Shown one piece after another: positions 1-10,149 of a stretch of 64,000 nucleotides of DNA (position 1 is the first letter of the stretch; every line of letters starts with the position of its first letter). The stretch lies in assembly GCF_963259705.1 (NCBI RefSeq), contig NC_081844.1, positions 14,431,715-14,495,714 of the forward strand, in the 5' to 3' direction. The notes below the pieces were generated by a model, which was not told the origin of the DNA, did no database searches, and was given only the letters and a program-made list of their open reading frames with translations. Position numbers and translations under genes: made by a program. Source of the stretch: Myotis daubentonii. Taxonomy: Eukaryota; Chordata; Mammalia; Chiroptera; Vespertilionidae.

Positions 1-180
1 CTAGAGGCCCAGTGCATGAAATTCATGCATGGGTAGAGTCTCTAGTGGCTGCCGGCCGGGGGTGCCTCCCTGCCCCTGGCCACCTGCCACCACCGCCGCT
101 GGCCCTGCCCCCTGGTCGAACTCCTGGTCAAACTCCCAGTCAAGGGGACAATTTGCCTACTAGGCTTCTATTATATAGGA
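1..180 (-). mobile_element. Non-autonomous Helitron (HeliBat-like), short complete copy
   Basis: On the minus strand the element starts with TCC at 180 in the family's AT-rich 5' end. It ends with the palindromic hairpin around positions 10-29 followed by CTAG at 1-4. The base beyond the 5' end is a minus-strand A, as expected for insertion into an AT dinucleotide. The 3' flank lies outside the window. Helitrons move by rolling-circle replication; this copy carries no Rep/helicase and depends on an autonomous partner. Confidence 0.85.
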
Positions 181-183
181 TTT

Positions 184-240
184 CCTAGCTAGATATTATT
201 ACATAGAGATTATCTATCTATCTATCTATCATCTATCTAT
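184..240. repeat. AT-rich spacer with (ATCT)n microsatellite
   Basis: Tetranucleotide ATCT/TCTA repeats occupy about 208-240, between two Helitrons. The array runs into the 5' end of the next Helitron, whose own TCCTATATAATA-type start may have seeded the repeat. Confidence 0.8.
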
Positions 241-1085
241 AAACCCTAACATTCAAATAGACCGAACGGCAGAACAACTGGTCACTATGACGTGCGCTGA
301 CCAGTAGGGGGCGCACACAGAAGATGGTGGGCATCGGCCGTGGTGGGATGGTAGAGCAGGTGAGCTGGGGCACAAGACCAAGGCGGGGCACCGGTTGCTG
401 TCATCGGGGCAAGCCTCTGCTTGATGGTTGATTTTCAAGTTACTGAAAATTCTTTACTCCCATGTGTTGTGGTCCTGCCGGGCGCTCGCACCTGCTGCCC
501 ATACTGGCTCTGCTTGCACCCACTGCCTGCACTGGAGCTGCCCTTCACACCTGCTGTTGGTGCCTGGCGCCAGTCCCGATCGCTCGGTGCCATCAGCAGG
601 TGAGAGCGGCAGCTGCCGACCCTGATCGCCCTTCAGGGCTTCTTCACCTCCCCCTGCTCCTGAAGGGCGATCAGGGCTGGCAGCCGCCTCTTGCACCCAC
701 TGCCAGACCCAGCGCTGGTCCCAATCACTTGGCGCCGTCAGCGGGTGCAAGCAGTGGCTGCTGGCCCTGATCACCCCTGAGGGCTTCTCCACCTCCCTCT
801 GCTCCTGAGGGGCAATCAGGGCAACAGCCGCTGCTCACACCCACTGCTGGCTCTGGCCCCAATCACTCTGCACTGTCAGCGGGTGCGAGCAGGGCCTGTG
901 CCATCAGCACGTGGGAGGAGGCGGCAGAGGGAGTGGGGCTGCTGGCACTCAGAGGACCAGGGGCCGTGGCAGGAGAGGCCAGGCAGGGGTGCAGAGGATG
1001 GGCCAAGACCTGTCCCTGTGCCCACCACAGCCTCGCGGCCCACAGTTCCTTTCAAGGTGCACGAATTCATGCACTGGGATCCCAT
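228..1085 (+). mobile_element. Non-autonomous Helitron with internal tandem hairpin modules
   Basis: The 5' part (AAACCCTAACATTCAAATAG, then the ACCGAACGG and CTATGACG blocks) matches the bat Helitron 5' end. The 3' end has the GTGCACGAATTCATGCAC hairpin at 1057-1074, followed by a degenerate terminus. The interior is GC-rich and holds about 146-bp tandem units, each with a long inverted repeat (620-676 and 766-822). Several overlapping open frames on both strands are by-products of the GC-rich repeats. The same family recurs at 31,841. Confidence 0.85.
620..822. repeat. Tandemly duplicated hairpin module inside the Helitron
   Basis: An 18-bp perfect inverted repeat pairs 620-637 with 659-676 around a 21-base loop. 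A diverged second hairpin of the same design lies at 766-822, 146 bp downstream. A related hairpin appears near 32,120-32,180 in the sister Helitron. Confidence 0.8.
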
Positions 1086-1579
1086 TGAAAGGTATTTCCA
1101 TGTGCTTTGGTCTATTTTGAGGAGTAAGATTAAACTACTTTATAATGTAAAGCTGAGAAGGACCTAGGGGCCTATTTAGTTCACCCTCCCTGAGACCAGG
1201 AAAGAGGCAAAGACAAGCCAGTAACTTCTCACACCATGTGCAAGCTTTAGGTAAATCTTAATGTAATGCCATTTCCACTCTGCCAATCTATCAAATTGCT
1301 AACATAGCACAGAATCAGGATCAGAGAAGGTTCCCACATCCATGTGGGTGCTTAAACCTTGAGTTAAATATTTTAGACAGGAAAAACTAAGTACTGACTA
1401 AAATTTTGAGTGTGTGCGTGCACGCGCGTGTGTGTAGTTATCTTCTCATTGGTAAAACCAAACCCCGCTAATTCAGAAATTGAACTCCACAGAGCCAGAG
1501 AACAGCATCTCTGGGATTGCAGGTGTCATATGTACTTCAGACTACTCTGGTCAACAGTATTCAAATGAAAGCCCCCTAT
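1086..1579. other. No gene or clear repeat seen
   Basis: Apparently unique sequence between a Helitron and an old L1 end. It contains only a short GT/GC alternating run near 1,408-1,435. No open frame of note. Confidence 0.5.
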
Positions 1580-2620
1580 TTTGATGTTGTTTTTAAATTG
1601 TAGCAAAATATTCATAGCATAAAATTTGTCATCTTAACCATTTTCAAGTATACAGTTCAATGTTGTTACACATCTTATGCCACTGCGACCAGAAGCACTC
1701 TCACTGTATTTTTACACTGTTGTGCAACCATCACCACCATCCATCTCCAGAATTGTTTTCATCTTGCAAAACTGAACCTTTCTTTGTCCCCATTTTCTAA
1801 AACTCCCATTTTTCTCTTCCTACAGCCCCTGGCAGCCACTATTCTACTTTCTGTCTTTAGAAATTTGACTACTCTAGATACCTCGTATTGTGGAGTCATA
1901 CAGTATTTGTCTGTTTGTGACTGGCTTATTTCACTTAGCATCACATCTTCAGGGTTCATCCATGGTGTAGCATGTGCCAGAATTTTCTTCCTCATTAAGG
2001 TTTAATAATATTCCATTATAATGTCTATACCACAATTTAAAAATATATGTTTTTGTTGATTTTAAAGAGAGAGGAAGGGAGATGGGGAGAGAAAGAAACA
2101 TCAATGTGAGAGAGAGAAACATGATCAATTGCCTCCTGCACATACCTGACTGGAGATAGATTTGGAAACTTGGGCATACACCCTAATTGGGAATCAAACT
2201 GGTGAACTTGCAGTACATAGTAGGATGCTCAACCAACTGAGCCACACAAGCCAGGGCTATATCACAAGTTCTTTTTAGATTCATCTTTTAATTGACACTT
2301 GAATTGCTTTCTCCTTTTGGCTACTGCAAATTCTCTTCAAGTCTCTACTTTTAATTCTTTGGAAAATGTGTCAAAAAGTCGAACTGCTGGATCCTATGTA
2401 ATTTTATTTTAATTTTTTGAGGAACTGCCATAATATTTTTCATAGCAGCTGCATCATTTTGCATTCCCATAAACAACGCACAAGCATTCCAATTACTCCA
2501 CATCCTTGTCGACCCTTGTTATTTTCTGTTTTTGTAAAGCAGGCATCTTAATGTGTGTTCAGTGATATCTTATTGTGGTTATATTAGTTTTTAAAGCAGG
2601 ATTTCCAGAAAATTTCTCGA
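1580..2620 (-). mobile_element. Old L1 3' region (L1M-type), antisense
   Basis: Reading the plus strand gives the reverse complement of an old mammalian L1 3' end: the 'accttaaccattttcaag / cagttcaatg' block, then the 'accatcaccaccatccatctccag' block and the 'cttatttcacttagcat' block. A Ves SINE interrupts it at about 2,053-2,258. Heavily mutated, no intact frame. Confidence 0.75.
2053..2258 (-). mobile_element. Ves SINE, diverged
   Basis: On the minus strand a tRNA-like head (AGCCCTGGCTTGTGTGGCTC) is followed by the Ves body and a CT-rich, A-rich tail. It is inserted in an older L1 3' end. Confidence 0.8.
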
Positions 2621-3231
2621 TATTTCAACCATAACATTGAAGATAGCAAAAGAGCATTCAACAAAAGAATGAGTAGATTTACAAGTTGTTTATGAGACAA
2701 CAACCCTCCCTACATAGTCTGACTTGGACTCTATTAATAACATGAAAACAAGTTCTAATCTTTCCCAAGCCCTCAATGCCTTGCCGAGGGTTTCAAGCCA
2801 TTAAGACTGGCGACCACAGGCACACCACATTTTATTGTGCTTTGCTTCATTGTGCTGCACAGATACTGCTTTATTTTTTTTACAAACTGAAGGTTTGTGG
2901 CAACCCTGCATAGAGCAAGTCTATCACTCCACATTTCCAACATTTGCTCACTTTGTTTTTCTATGTCACATGTTGGCAATTTTCACAATATTATAAACTT
3001 CCTCATTTTCATTGTATTTGTTATGATGACCTGTGATAAATAATTTTTGATGTCACTATTATAATTGTTTTGGGGTTCCATGAACCATACCCACATAAGA
3101 TGGCAAACTTAGTAGATAAATGTTACATGCCTTATGACTGCTCCACTGACCAGCCATTTCCACATCTATCTCCCTCCTCTGAGCCTCTCCATTTGCTGAG
3201 ACAAAACAATGTTGAAATTGGGCCAATTAAT

Positions 3232-3863
3232 TCTATATAATAAAGAGGTAATATGCAAATTGACCTTCACTCCAACACACAAGATGGCCCCCCCATGTGG
3301 TCAAAGATGACCGCCCCCATGTGAACACAAGAGGGCCACCACAAGATGGCCAGCAGGGGAGGGCAGTTGGGAGGGACCAGGCCTGCAGAGGAGGACAAAT
3401 GAGGGGGACCCAGGCCTGCAGGGGAGGGAAGTTGGGGCAATCGGGCCAATAGGAAAGGGCAGTTAAGGACGACCAGGCTGGCAAGGGATGGAAGTTAGGG
3501 GTGACCCCAGCAGGGGTGGGCAGTTGGGGTTGGCCAGACTGGCAGGGGATGATAGGGGCAATCGGGCTGGCAGGGGAGCAGTTAGGTGTCAATCAGGCTG
3601 GCAGGGGAGTGGTTGAGGGTGATCAGGTTGGCAGGCAGAAGCAGTTAGGGGCAATCAGGCAGGCAGGATGGCGAGCAGTTGGGAGCCAGCAGTCCTGGAT
3701 TGTGAGAGGGATGTCCAACTGCCTGTTTAGGTCCACCCGGATCAGGCCTAAATGGGCAGTCAGACATCCCTCTAGGAGTTCCAGATTGGGGAGGGTGTAG
3801 GCTGGGCTGTGGGACACACACACACTCCCGCCTGTGCATGAATTTCATACACTTGGCCTCTTG
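3232..3863 (+). mobile_element. Non-autonomous Helitron inserted in Tigger1
   Basis: Starts TCTATATAATAAAGAGG and ends in a hairpin (TGTGCATGAATTTCATACAC) plus GGCCTCTTG, a one-base variant of the CTAG end. The bases before and after fit continuous Tigger1 sequence. The interior contains imperfect repeats of a GGCAGGGGAGGGCAGTTGGG type unit, shared with the Helitron at 42,722. Confidence 0.88.
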
Positions 3864-4078
3864 TAATCCTATAATGACCTCTAAGTGTCCAAGTAAAAGA
3901 AACAGTCGCATGCTTCTCACTTTAAATCAAAAGCTAGAATTATATAATCTTAGTGAAGAAGGCATGTCTAAAGCCAAGCTAGGGCAAAAGCTAGGCCTCT
4001 TATAGAATCAATTCAGTTGTGAATGCAAAGGAAAAGTTCTTGAAGGAAATGAAAAGTGTTACTCCAGTGAACACATAG

Positions 4079-4509
4079 ATGATAATAATGCAAAATGGCC
4101 TTATTGCTGAGATGAAGAAAGTTTTAGTGGTCTGGATAGAAGATCAGCCCAGCCACAACATTCCCTTATACAAAAGCCTAATCCAGAACAAATCCCTAAC
4201 TCTCTTCAACTCTATAAAGACTGAGAGAGGTGGGGAAGCTACAGAAGAACAGTTTGAAGCTAAGCAGAGGTTGGCTCATGAGGTTTGCCTCTGTAACATA
4301 AATGTGCAAGGTGAAGCAGCAGGTGCTAATCTAGAAGCCGCAGCAAGTCACCCAGAAGATCTAGCTGAGATAATGAATGAAGGTGGCTATACCAAACAAC
4401 AGATCTTCAATGTAAATGAAATAGCCTTATATTGGAAAATGCTATATAGGACTTTCATAGCCAGAGAGGACAAGTCAATGCTTGTCTTTAAAGCTTCAAA
4501 TGACAGACT
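4079..4509 (+). pseudogene. Tigger1 transposase fragment (middle part)
   Basis: The frame reads through recognisable Tigger1 transposase stretches (…EDQPSHNIPLYKSL…, …EGGYTKQQIFNVNEIALYW…). In a living copy NVNE would carry the first catalytic aspartate (NVDE), so the D is lost here. Beyond about 4,509 the frame leaves Tigger and enters the inserted LTR, so the last residues of the open frame are not transposase. DNA transposons of this age are inactive in mammals. Confidence 0.85.
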
Positions 4510-5402
4510 TGTTGCCAGTAGAAATAGGGTTCTTGCATGGAGTCACAAGAAAAGCATTTTGGGGACCCACGCATGGGTGGATGAGGTGTAGTGGTAAGAT
4601 TTATTGGGGCTGGAGCAAACACAAAGGAGTGTCCCTAGATATCCAGTGTCTCATTCACGAGCAGATGGCTCAGCTCTGTCCCACAGTGGAAAAAGTCCAG
4701 CCTTGTCTTCACCAAGTCCAGAGATGTTGTGCCATCACCTAGCATCAGCAGGGCATCCGAAGCTTTAGTAGTTCAGTTCAGTCCATGCCAAAACTTAGTT
4801 CAGCTTGGCCTCTGTTCCCAGCTGCACTCAGCCAGGTGCTGGACTGTGGCACCTAGGCCCTCATTGGACCCAGCCCAAGCTTGGGCCTGAGATAACATGT
4901 GAACAAATGGGCAAGTGCATTAACAAATGCATGCTACCAATAGGGGCCTTTGTTAAGGTTTGATTATATTAGCCCAGGTTTGAGAGAAAGAAGCTTTTTT
5001 TTTTTTTTTTAAACTAACAATCTCTTTCCTGGCTCTTGGGGGATGGGGGTGAGGGTGGCTTGTGCTGGGCCCTCCCCCATCCAATGCCTTTCCTAGATCT
5101 TTGGGGGGTCTCATGTCCCTTATCCAATCCTATTATTTTCCCATATTAGAACCCACCCAGCAGAGGGATTTCACATTCACTGGTTCCTCCTCCCCCTGGT
5201 AATCTGCCAGAAGAAACCAGGTGCTTCTCTGGGGAGACTGAGAAATTGATCTACACATGGAGGGGTGGTGGCAGAGAGATGCCAGTCCCCCTGGTGGGAA
5301 TGCTGCCATGCCCTGTGGTGTCTGAAGCTGTAACTTACAGCCTCAATCAGACCCAGCCAGTGTAGCTCCCTTCTCTTTAACTTCTAGCTGCCTATGCTAA
5401 CA
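4510..5402 (-). mobile_element. Solo-type ERV LTR inserted in Tigger1
   Basis: This 893-bp segment interrupts continuous Tigger1 coding similarity and has TG...CA ends (TGTTGCC at 4510, GCTAACA ending at 5402). On the minus strand an AATAAA polyadenylation signal lies near 4,593, close to the 3' end, which sets the orientation. No internal retroviral region is present, so it looks like a recombined solo LTR. The target duplication is not clean and the exact family is unrecognised. Confidence 0.65.
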
Positions 5403-5783
5403 GGCTGACTCTCTTGTTAGGGGCAAATCCAGTCGATGACTTTAAGTAGAAGCCAACGTTCATTTACAAAAAATCCTAGGGACTTTAAGAATGGTGCTAA
5501 ATCTATTCTGGCTCTGCTCTATAAATGGTTCGCTCTATAAAAGTCTGAATGAGACTACGTGTGTTTACAACATGGTTTACTGAATATATTAAGCCCACTC
5601 TTGAGACCTACTGCTCACAAAAAAATATTTCTTTCAAAATATTATTGCTCACTAATACTGCACCTGGTCACCCAAGAGCTCTGATGGAGATGTACAATAT
5701 TAATATTGTTTTCAAGCCTGTGAACACAACATGCATTCTGTAGCCCATAGATTAAGGTGTAAATTTTACTTTCAAGTCTTATT
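5403..5783 (+). pseudogene. Tigger1 transposase fragment (catalytic second half)
   Basis: Resumes after the LTR. A frame from about 5,549 carries [17 protein letters not shown] and …[14 protein letters not shown]…. The canonical motif is DNAPGHP, so the second catalytic aspartate has also changed (T in place of D). A stop follows before the hAT insertion. Confidence 0.85.
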
Positions 5784-5845
5784 ATTTAAGACCAGGGTGG
5801 GGAACCTTTTTCCTGTGAAGGGCCGTTTGGATATTTATAATATAA

Positions 5846-7096
5846 CTAGAGGCCCGGTGCATGAATTCATGCACATTGAAAATAAATTAATTAGAATATT
5901 TTAATATCGTTATTCACCCTTTCTCTAATAATAGAAGTGTCAACCAAATTCATGATCAACAATGACAGATTGAAACACACATATGCAATTGATGCCAGCA
6001 AGAGCCTTATATATAATATATAGATAAACTTGCTTAATTAGACCTGCTTTCTTATTTAGCTAAACTTTTTCCAGCCCAGTGAAGCGCCCCAACTTCTCTT
6101 TCAGTTGATTGTCAGCAACACAGCAGTAAATATCAACATGAAGCAGATTATTATTGTAGATCATGCAGGGAGAACAAAGGGTAAAATATTTAACTGTAGC
6201 AGTGCTTAACTATATTCTGCACAGTGGGAAAACCAGAAGTCATTTTCAAGGGCCACCATTTCTTACTTCTTTTCAGGGGTCAAGTTTCTAAACTTTCTAA
6301 ATTTCTGTTTTCCAGGTAATGAAAAGAAAATAGGATTCTACCAAGTCTCCTATTTACCTACTCTAGGACTTCTGTGAGGATCAAATAAGATGAGGCATGG
6401 GAAAATGCCTCACAGACATTTGGTTAAAGTGTAAAATATTTGCACCTGGCTATAAAGCAAGTTGTGTTCCTTGGCTGAAGAAACTCCAAAGAGGCACTAG
6501 GGAGAGGAAGTCAGGCGTTGCTACATGATATCATTACCCAGCCCCCACAGTAATTGTTTCCAGGCTGGGCTGGGCTGTGGGCCTCATTTTGCACCATCGG
6601 GTCTTGGCAGCATTGGCTGACATTTGGTGGGCTATCACTCTGGGGTGGTGGCAGGGTCTGTGTCCCATTTGGGGGAAGCTGACTGTTGCTTTGTGGGCAC
6701 CAGGTCTGCAGTGCCCCACAATCAGGTGGCTTGTCCCTCTCCTGGGCTGCAGATGCAGGTGCAGCTGCTGGCACCCGGGACCATGGGGTGGGCAGCTTGT
6801 CCCTCTCCTGGGCCACAGGTGCCAGTGCTGGTGCAGTCTCTGGCACCCGTGACTGTGGGGCAGGTGGCTTGTCCCTCTCCCAAGATGCAGCCCCAGCCAC
6901 TGGTGCCTGGGACCACGGGGCATGCAGCTTATCCCTCTTCTGGGCCACATGCTGGCTGGTCCCCATTCCTCTCTTGTGAGCTCATTTGTGCCTGGCTGGT
7001 CCCCATTCCTCTCTCCCCAGTGTTGAGGAGGAGCGGTTATAGCGACAGCGTGAGGGTGTGATGACCATTTGCATATTAGCTCTTTATTATATAGGA
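5846..7096 (-). mobile_element. Helitron nested in the hAT MITE
   Basis: On the minus strand it begins TCCTATATAATAAAG at 7096 and ends with hairpin GTGCATGAATTCATGCAC plus GGGCCTCTAG at 5846. It lies exactly between A and T of the host MITE. The interior has two parts: a GC-rich minisatellite (6,560-7,020) next to the 5' end, and an AT-rich, single-copy-looking stretch (5,880-6,500) that may be captured genomic sequence. Confidence 0.9.
6730..6990. repeat. Degenerate ~60-72 bp minisatellite inside the Helitron
   Basis: The motif CTTGTCCCTCTCC or close variants starts at 6730, 6796, 6868 and 6928. Spacings of 66, 72 and 60 bp are all multiples of six, which keeps long open frames in several registers on both strands. 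These frames look like products of the repeat, not a gene. Confidence 0.75.
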
Positions 7097-7258
7097 TATT
7101 TGTGAGCCATACAAAATTATCAGCTTAAAAGTTAGTCTGCTATATTTTCTCAAACATTTAATTAACTCAGCCCTAATGCCTTGGCAAGGCCAGACCAAAT
7201 GATTTTGAGGGCCTTATATTGACCTGTGGGCCAGACATTCCCCACCCCTAATTTAAGA

Positions 7259-7955
7259 CATATTTTATAAGGGTATATACCACCATATATATGGTGATTC
7301 CTCCAATGAATCTGGGCAAAATGAAAATTTTCCAGAAAGTATTCACCATTCTAGATGCCATTAAAAATACTCATGATCCATAAGGAGAGGTCAAAATAGC
7401 AACAGTAACAGAGTTTGGAAGAAGTCAATTCCCACCCACATGGATGACTCTTAAGGGTTCAACATATGAGTGGAGGATGTAACTGCAGATGTGGTAGAAA
7501 TAGCAAGAGAACTAGAACTAGAAGTGAAGCCTGAGAATGTGACTGAATTATTGATATCTCAAGATAAAGCAAACAAATCAGGAGTTCCTTCTTATGAATG
7601 AGCAAAGAAAGTGGTTTCTTGAGATGGAATCTACTGGTGAATATGCTGTGAAGATTGTTGGAATGACAACAATGCTTTTAGAATATTTCATAAACTTAGT
7701 TGATAAATCAGTGACAGGGTTTGAGAAATTTGTTCAATTGTGAAAGAAGTTATACTATTGGTAAAACTATCAAATAGCATCACATGCTACAGAGAAATTA
7801 TTTGTGAAAGGAAGAGTGAATCAATGAGTCAAACTCATTGCTATAATATTTTAGGAAATTACCACAACCATCCAAACCTTTACCAACCACCACTCTGGTT
7901 AGGCAGCCATCAACATCAAAGTAAGGCCCTGCACTGGCAAAAGGTTTATGACTGA
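7259..7955 (+). pseudogene. Tigger1 transposase fragment (C-terminal part)
   Basis: Nucleotide similarity to the Tigger1 3' coding part resumes immediately after the hAT target-site duplication and runs to the C-terminal proline/serine-rich end. The longest open piece is at about 7,740-7,955. Multiple frameshifts. Confidence 0.8.
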
Positions 7956-8194
7956 CTGGAGGCTCAGATTGTGGTTCACGTTTTTTTTTTACCGGTAAAA
8001 TATTTATTAATTAAGGTATATCTATTTTTCAACAAAATGCTAATGCACACTATAAATGCTAATGCACAGTATAATGTAAACACAAATTTTCTATGCACTG
8101 GGAAATCTGAAATTTGGGTCACTCACTTTATTGTGATATTTGCTTTATTACGGTGATCTGGAACCAAACCCACAAAATCTCCATGGTACGCCTG

Positions 8195-9295
8195 TAAACT
8201 GCTAGGCCTGGCTGGTTGTGATTAGTCATGACTGCTAAATTTCTTCTGGAACAACTAAGGTGGCAGTAAATAAGACTGTAAATGGGCCTGTCTATTTAAA
8301 GACAAGGAAGAGATTCCAATTTATCCTGTTTTGCTCTTTTTCCCCCTAAGCATTTTGCAATTGATAAAACCCAAAACACATTTAGCCCTGAGCAACCACC
8401 ACCACCTCCTCCCTTTTAAACACATGTGTGTCTCAAGAGAGTGAATCCATATGTTTCTGATTCATTTACAATTAATTCATCAAAATGTTGTTTTGATGTC
8501 CAAGAAGCTTTATGGAGGATCTCTCATGAGTCTTTTTTCTTAGAAACAGGAAATCATGCCTTGCCAAGAGACAAACTCAAAACACACTAAAGGGTTTTGA
8601 GCTGAGTTTGAAACATTGGGACTTCAACATCTAAGCAAATGCCAGACTTGGACAAGAGCATCTCCTCGTCTCTACATGCAAGCCAAACCCATACTTAATA
8701 TCCAATTAATCTCTGGTTCTTGGAATGCCCAGCATGACCTGAGCCCTTTTGTACAAGCACCAGAGATTCCAGGTGGGCAGCAAAGCAGTATGAAAATGAG
8801 AAGGACGACCAACAGACTATTTTTAAGTTCACACTAGCAAGACACTGTGAGTTTAGAAAAATGCACATCCACTGATAACCCCCTGAACACTCCCTTTTCA
8901 TCTAGTTCACCTTGTGTTTAAACTATCACAAACAGGATGGCTTAACACCACTGATACTAAACACCATGGAGCCCAGGCTGTTCATTACCCACATGTTATC
9001 TCCACACACCAAACTTTCCTTTTTCAGAGATCAATGCCATTCAGTTTCTGATGCTCAAAGCACTAACACTACAATCATCTCTGTTTCTCTTACACCTGAA
9101 CTCATTCAGGTTTATAGCTTAAATCAATCCCCCTCAAATGCCCCAATCTAGCCAAACAAGTTCGTTTTATTTAAATCTCATCTTATGCTTTCAGGTCTTC
9201 AAATTTTGCCAACACCATTGCAAATTTTTCTGTGTCTTTGAATCTCACCATCCTTCTTGCTTGAATCTTGCTTCCTGGCTAAGGCTATACATGTC
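8195..9295. other. No gene seen
   Basis: About 1.1 kb of apparently unique, AT-rich sequence. Short open frames only, none with recognisable domains. Confidence 0.5.
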
Positions 9296-9298
9296 AAC

Positions 9299-9305
9299 CG
9301 AGAGG

Positions 9306-9339
<34 letters not shown>
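9299..9339. repeat. (GA)n / poly-G microsatellite
   Basis: A GA dinucleotide run of roughly 30 bp passes directly into about 10 consecutive G residues. Confidence 0.9.
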
Positions 9340-9954
9340 TACACGGGGGGAGGCTGGATATTCATGACAATAACAGCCCTTGTTTCTGTAACTGGTCACA
9401 TAGTCATAGCTGCTACTTATAACTATCTTTTTTTGCTACCCATTCTGTATTCTCTTGGCCTTTAGCAAGCACTTCAATTGTTAATAGTTATTTACCTGGG
9501 GGGTGACCCAAACCTTCTTTCCTCAGAGTCTAGGCCATTTCTAATTCTTCTTAGATTAAGTTATTGTTTCCCAATTTAATTAGGATTTTGGATCAATTAT
9601 CTCTTCCAAAACCTTAATTTCTTGAAATGCTTGTTGATTCAGCGGCCTGAGAAGCTTAAAGTGGCCTAATAACAGTCTTAACTTTGATTGTCGCATATCT
9701 TTGTGAAAGCATTTCTCTCTGAAACTAACATCTCTCGGCCAGCAGAGCATGCAGTTATGAAAACAGAAAACAAACGTTTTGCTAGTGGATTACTAAAGGT
9801 AGTAGTAAGTGATATCGCTGTCATTTCCATCCCTTGATTCTTGGACCTATGAACCCTGGCTATGGGAGACATAGCACCATGTATTAGACACGGACTTGGA
9901 AAACATTATCTCAGCTCTGCAAATTATTGTCAACTAGCTGGCACTGTAAGTGAG
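9340..9954. other. No gene seen
   Basis: Unique-looking AT-rich sequence. No repeat or coding signal recognised. Confidence 0.45.
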
Positions 9955-9974
9955 TCTTTTAAAAATATTTATTT

Positions 9975-10035
<61 letters not shown>

Positions 10036-10140
10036 TGTTCCACTTATTAATGCATTGCTTCTTGTATGTGCCCTAACTGGGGATTGAACATGCACGTTGG
10101 CATATCAATTCAACACTCTTAACCATCCAGGGCACCACCG
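9955..10140 (-). mobile_element. Old tRNA-derived SINE with expanded (GA)n
   Basis: On the minus strand a tRNA-like head (GGTGCCCTGGATGGTTAAGA) leads into a Ves-like body and a (CT)n tract that has expanded to about 50 bp (9,981-10,030), then an A-rich tail. More diverged than the Ves copies. Confidence 0.7.
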
Positions 10141-10149
10141 AGTCTTTAA

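Larger units (their letters stand above)
5792..7250. mobile_element. hAT MITE with a Helitron nested inside
   Basis: Terminal inverted repeats CAGGGTGGGGAACC and GGGGTGGGGAA-type are present at the ends (5' at 5793, 3' CCCCACCCCTA at 7250). They are flanked by the same 8-9 bp sequence ATTTAAGA(C) at 5784-5792 and 7251-7259. hAT elements make 8-bp target duplications. The MITE halves are 5792-5845 and 7097-7250; a Helitron fills the middle. Confidence 0.88.
2817..8194 (+). mobile_element. Tigger1 (pogo/Tc1-mariner superfamily) DNA transposon, full length but split by nested insertions
   Basis: Both ends match Tigger1: the 5' end CAGGCACACC at 2817 and the inverted 3' end GGTACGCCTG ending at 8194, followed by TA. 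Coding remnants of the DDE transposase run in order at about 3,870-4,505, 5,403-5,783 and 7,259-7,955, all frameshifted and with stops. Three insertions sit inside: a Helitron (3232-3863), an LTR (4510-5402) and a hAT MITE containing a Helitron (5792-7250). Subtracting them leaves about 2,386 bp, close to the 2.4 kb length I recall for Tigger1. This internal check supports the reading. Confidence 0.93.

Noticed and set aside
454..792. Overlapping open frames on both strands in the first kilobase
   Set aside because: They lie inside GC-rich tandem hairpin units of a Helitron. Composition and repetition explain them; no domain is visible.
6511..7061. Frames of up to 151 codons on both strands rich in Pro, Ala, Trp and His
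   Set aside because: Products of a Helitron minisatellite with spacing in multiples of six.
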